This document shows positions 12,550 through 14,260 of a stretch of 14,260 bases of DNA, piece by piece. The stretch covers positions 1-14,260 of the forward strand of contig JAEYUC010000062.1 in the NCBI GenBank assembly GCA_023433705.1, written 5' to 3'. How positions within the stretch are numbered: the first letter of the stretch is position 1; each line of letters begins with the position of its first letter. The position numbers were made by a program, and so were the translations under genes. The notes beneath the pieces were generated by a model that saw only the letters and a list, made by a program, of their open reading frames with translations, did not search any database and was not told the DNA's origin. The stretch is from Pseudomonadota bacterium (GTDB taxonomy: Bacteria > Pseudomonadota > Gammaproteobacteria > Steroidobacterales > Steroidobacteraceae).

Positions 12550-14260
12550 GGCCGCCGCACGTTTCCCATCTCTACCGGCCCGACGTCGACGGGCTGCGCG
12601 CCCTGGCGGTGGGCGCGGTGGTCGCGTTCCATGCATTCCCGAAGACACTGCCCGGCGGATTCCTGGGTGTCGACGTGTTCTTCGTCATCTCGGGATTCCT
12701 GATTTCGGGGATGATCCTCGACGCGATCCGCGAAGGACGCTTCAGCCTGCTCGATTTCTACCTGCGGCGCGCGCGCCGCATCGTGCCGGCGCTGCTGGCC
12801 ATGCTGGCCGGCATCACGCTGCTGGCGGCGCTGATACTCATGCCCGACGAGATGGAGCGCTTCGGCTCGAACGTCACGGCCGGTGCGTTGTTCGTGCCGA
12901 ACCTGGTACTCGCGCGCGAGCAGGGCTACTTCGATCCGGCGGCCATCGACAACCCGCTGCTGCACCTGTGGTCGCTCGGCGTCGAGGAGCAGTTCTATCT
13001 AGTGTGGCCGCTGGCGCTGATGTTGCTGCTGCCGCGCGCGGGCGCGCGCAACCTGGTGCTCGCCATCGCGGGGATCATCCTGCTGTCGCTCGCGCTGCAC
13101 ATCGTCCTGGCGCGCCAGGCCCCGACCGCGAGCTTCTATCTACCGTTCACACGATTCTGGCAGCTGCTCGCGGGCGCGATGCTCGCGGCGCTTGCGACCG
13201 CGCGCGTGCTGGAGCGCCACGAGGGCGGCACCGCGCTGTCGCCGCTGCGGCGTCGGGCATGGGTGAGCGACCTGATGTCGTTCGCGGGACTCGCTCTCAT
13301 CGGCGTAACGATTTTCGCGGGAACGGTGAATCATTCGCAGGTGTCGCTCGCGCTGCCCGTCACGGTGGGCGCGGCGTTGTTCATCGCGGCCGGTCCGGAT
13401 GCCTTGCCGAATCGCACATTGTTTTCGTGGCGCCCGGTCGTCTACGTGGGCTTGATCAGTTATCCGCTGTACCTGTGGCACTGGCCACCCCTGAGTTTCC
13501 TGCACCTGATGGAGCTCAACGAAGGAACGAGCGGGCGGATCCTGCGTGTCGGCGCGGTGTTGTTCGCGTTCGCCGCCTCGGCGCTGACGTACCACCTGGT
13601 CGAGCTTCCGGTGCGGCGTCGCAAGGATCTGCGCCGGGTCGGTGTCCGCCTTCTCGGTGGACTCGGCGCGGCGGCCGTCGCGGGCGTGGTGGTCGCGGCG
13701 AGCGGCGGTTTGCCGCAGCGGACCACGCTGGATCACAACCCTTTCTACCGCACGGCGGAGATGCGCCGCGAGGATCGGTGCTCGGAGCTCTACGGCCAGC
13801 CCGAGGCCTTCTACAAGAGCGCGTTCTGCGTGCGCAACGACTACGCCGATGAGCCGGAGATCGTGCTGCTCGGCGACTCGCACGCGAACATGTTCGTGAG
13901 CGGCGTGCATTCCATCTGGCCGCTCGCGTCGACGCTGCAGATCGGCGCGTCCGCGTGTCCCTACCTGCGCGACACGGAATATTGGAACGACAACCGGCCG
14001 TCGTGGCGCCGGATCTGCCCACCGCTCACCGAGACGGCGTATCGCGCCATCGGATCCGGAACGCGGCTGGTCATACTCGCGGCGCGTATCCCGAGTTACA
14101 TCGCGCCCGCGCGCGAGTACGCGGCAACGTTCGACTACGTTTCGCCGAAGCACTTCCGGTCGCCGCTGTTTCCCGGCGCGGACCCGTCGCAGACCTGGCG
14201 GCTCGCGCTGCTGCGGGATTTACGGTTGCTCCTGGCCGAAGATCGCGAGGTCATCCTGGT
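12483..14260 (+). CDS. Acyltransferase-3/SGNH fusion protein, O-acetylation type (cut by window edge)
   Basis: A polytopic membrane acyltransferase of the OafA/YrhL type fused to an SGNH domain, a family that O-acetylates lipopolysaccharide O-antigen, capsule or peptidoglycan; the substrate here is unknown. Conserved pieces: YRPDVDGLRALAV (from 12573), FHAF then GGFLGVDVFFVISGFLIS, RRARRIVPAL, LLHLWSLGVEEQFYLVWPL (about 12957-13013), and SYPLYLWHWPPLSF. After about ten hydrophobic helices comes a soluble part with GDSH at 13872-13883 (SGNH block I) and two nearby cysteines. The frame is open to the last base, so the catalytic C-terminus is outside the window. The start is uncertain: no ATG, GTG or TTG lies between the chpC stop and the conserved N-terminus. 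TTG 12483, inside chpC, is the nearest upstream candidate; GTG 12609 would delete the YRPDVDGLRALA motif. It is probably not part of the pilus system functionally. Confidence 0.85.
   Translation, partial: MDTRSGTHRADDLRGDLGPGGVRPPHVSHLYRPDVDGLRALAVGAVVAFHAFPKTLPGGFLGVDVFFVISGFLISGMILDAIREGRFSLLDFYLRRARRIVPALLAMLAGITLLAALILMPDEMERFGSNVTAGALFVPNLVLAREQGYFDPAAIDNPLLHLWSLGVEEQFYLVWPLALMLLLPRAGARNLVLAIAGIILLSLALHIVLARQAPTASFYLPFTRFWQLLAGAMLAALATARVLERHEGGTALSPLRRRAWVSDLMSFAGLALIGVTIFAGTVNHSQVSLALPVTVGAALFIAAGPDALPNRTLFSWRPVVYVGLISYPLYLWHWPPLSFLHLMELNEGTSGRILRVGAVLFAFAASALTYHLVELPVRRRKDLRRVGVRLLGGLGAAAVAGVVVAASGGLPQRTTLDHNPFYRTAEMRREDRCSELYGQPEAFYKSAFCVRNDYADEPEIVLLGDSHANMFVSGVHSIWPLASTLQIGASACPYLRDTEYWNDNRPSWRRICPPLTETAYRAIGSGTRLVILAARIPSYIAPAREYAATFDYVSPKHFRSPLFPGADPSQTWRLALLRDLRLLLAEDREVIL

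Noticed and set aside
13140..14153. 337-codon minus-strand frame opposite the acyltransferase
   Set aside because: Arg/His-rich shadow without motifs; the plus strand carries the conserved AT3 and SGNH blocks.

Overview
This is a high-GC bacterial chromosome segment, most likely from a gammaproteobacterium. The gene order closely follows the Pseudomonas aeruginosa region pyrB-(pyrR)-ruvX-yqgE-tonB3-gshB // pilG-pilH-pilI-pilJ-(pilK)-chpA-(chpB)-chpC, recalled from general knowledge. No rRNA, tRNA, CRISPR array, insertion sequence or phage gene is visible. Coding density is very high, and the only intergenic gap above 20 bases is the 145-base divergent region at 3403-3547.

Left arm, minus strand (1-3402): a compact run reads gshB (glutathione synthetase), a TonB-family energy transducer resembling TonB3, yqgE, ruvX and pyrB (aspartate carbamoyltransferase, cut by the window edge). 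Junctions are tight: 1-base overlap, 10-base gap, 8-base overlap, 8-base gap. The group looks like one housekeeping transcription unit. The pyrR that separates ruvX from pyrB in Pseudomonas is absent.

Right arm, plus strand (3548-12549): a Pil-Chp (type IV pilus) chemosensory operon. It holds two single-domain response regulators (PilG, PilH), a CheW adaptor (PilI), a membrane chemoreceptor (PilJ), a giant hybrid CheA-type kinase (ChpA/PilL, 1932 aa) and a second CheW-like protein (ChpC-like). By family knowledge, PilJ arrays control ChpA autophosphorylation. Phosphate then passes to PilG and PilH, which set pilus extension and retraction (twitching) and, in Pseudomonas, cAMP levels through CyaB.

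Two departures from the textbook system stand out. PilJ lacks the whole periplasmic pilin-sensing region: two membrane helices follow each other with almost no loop and run straight into the HAMP domain. In addition, no pilK (CheR-like methyltransferase) or chpB (CheB-like methylesterase) lies in the cluster. ChpA is also reduced, with three well-formed His phosphotransfer sites joined by Pro/Ala-rich linkers. This looks like a simplified, possibly adaptation-free pilus signalling system.

Right end (about 12483 to the window edge): an acyltransferase-3 membrane protein fused to an SGNH hydrolase-like domain, the type that O-acetylates surface glycans. It runs off the window, and its start codon is unclear because no ATG, GTG or TTG lies between the chpC stop and its conserved N-terminal motif.
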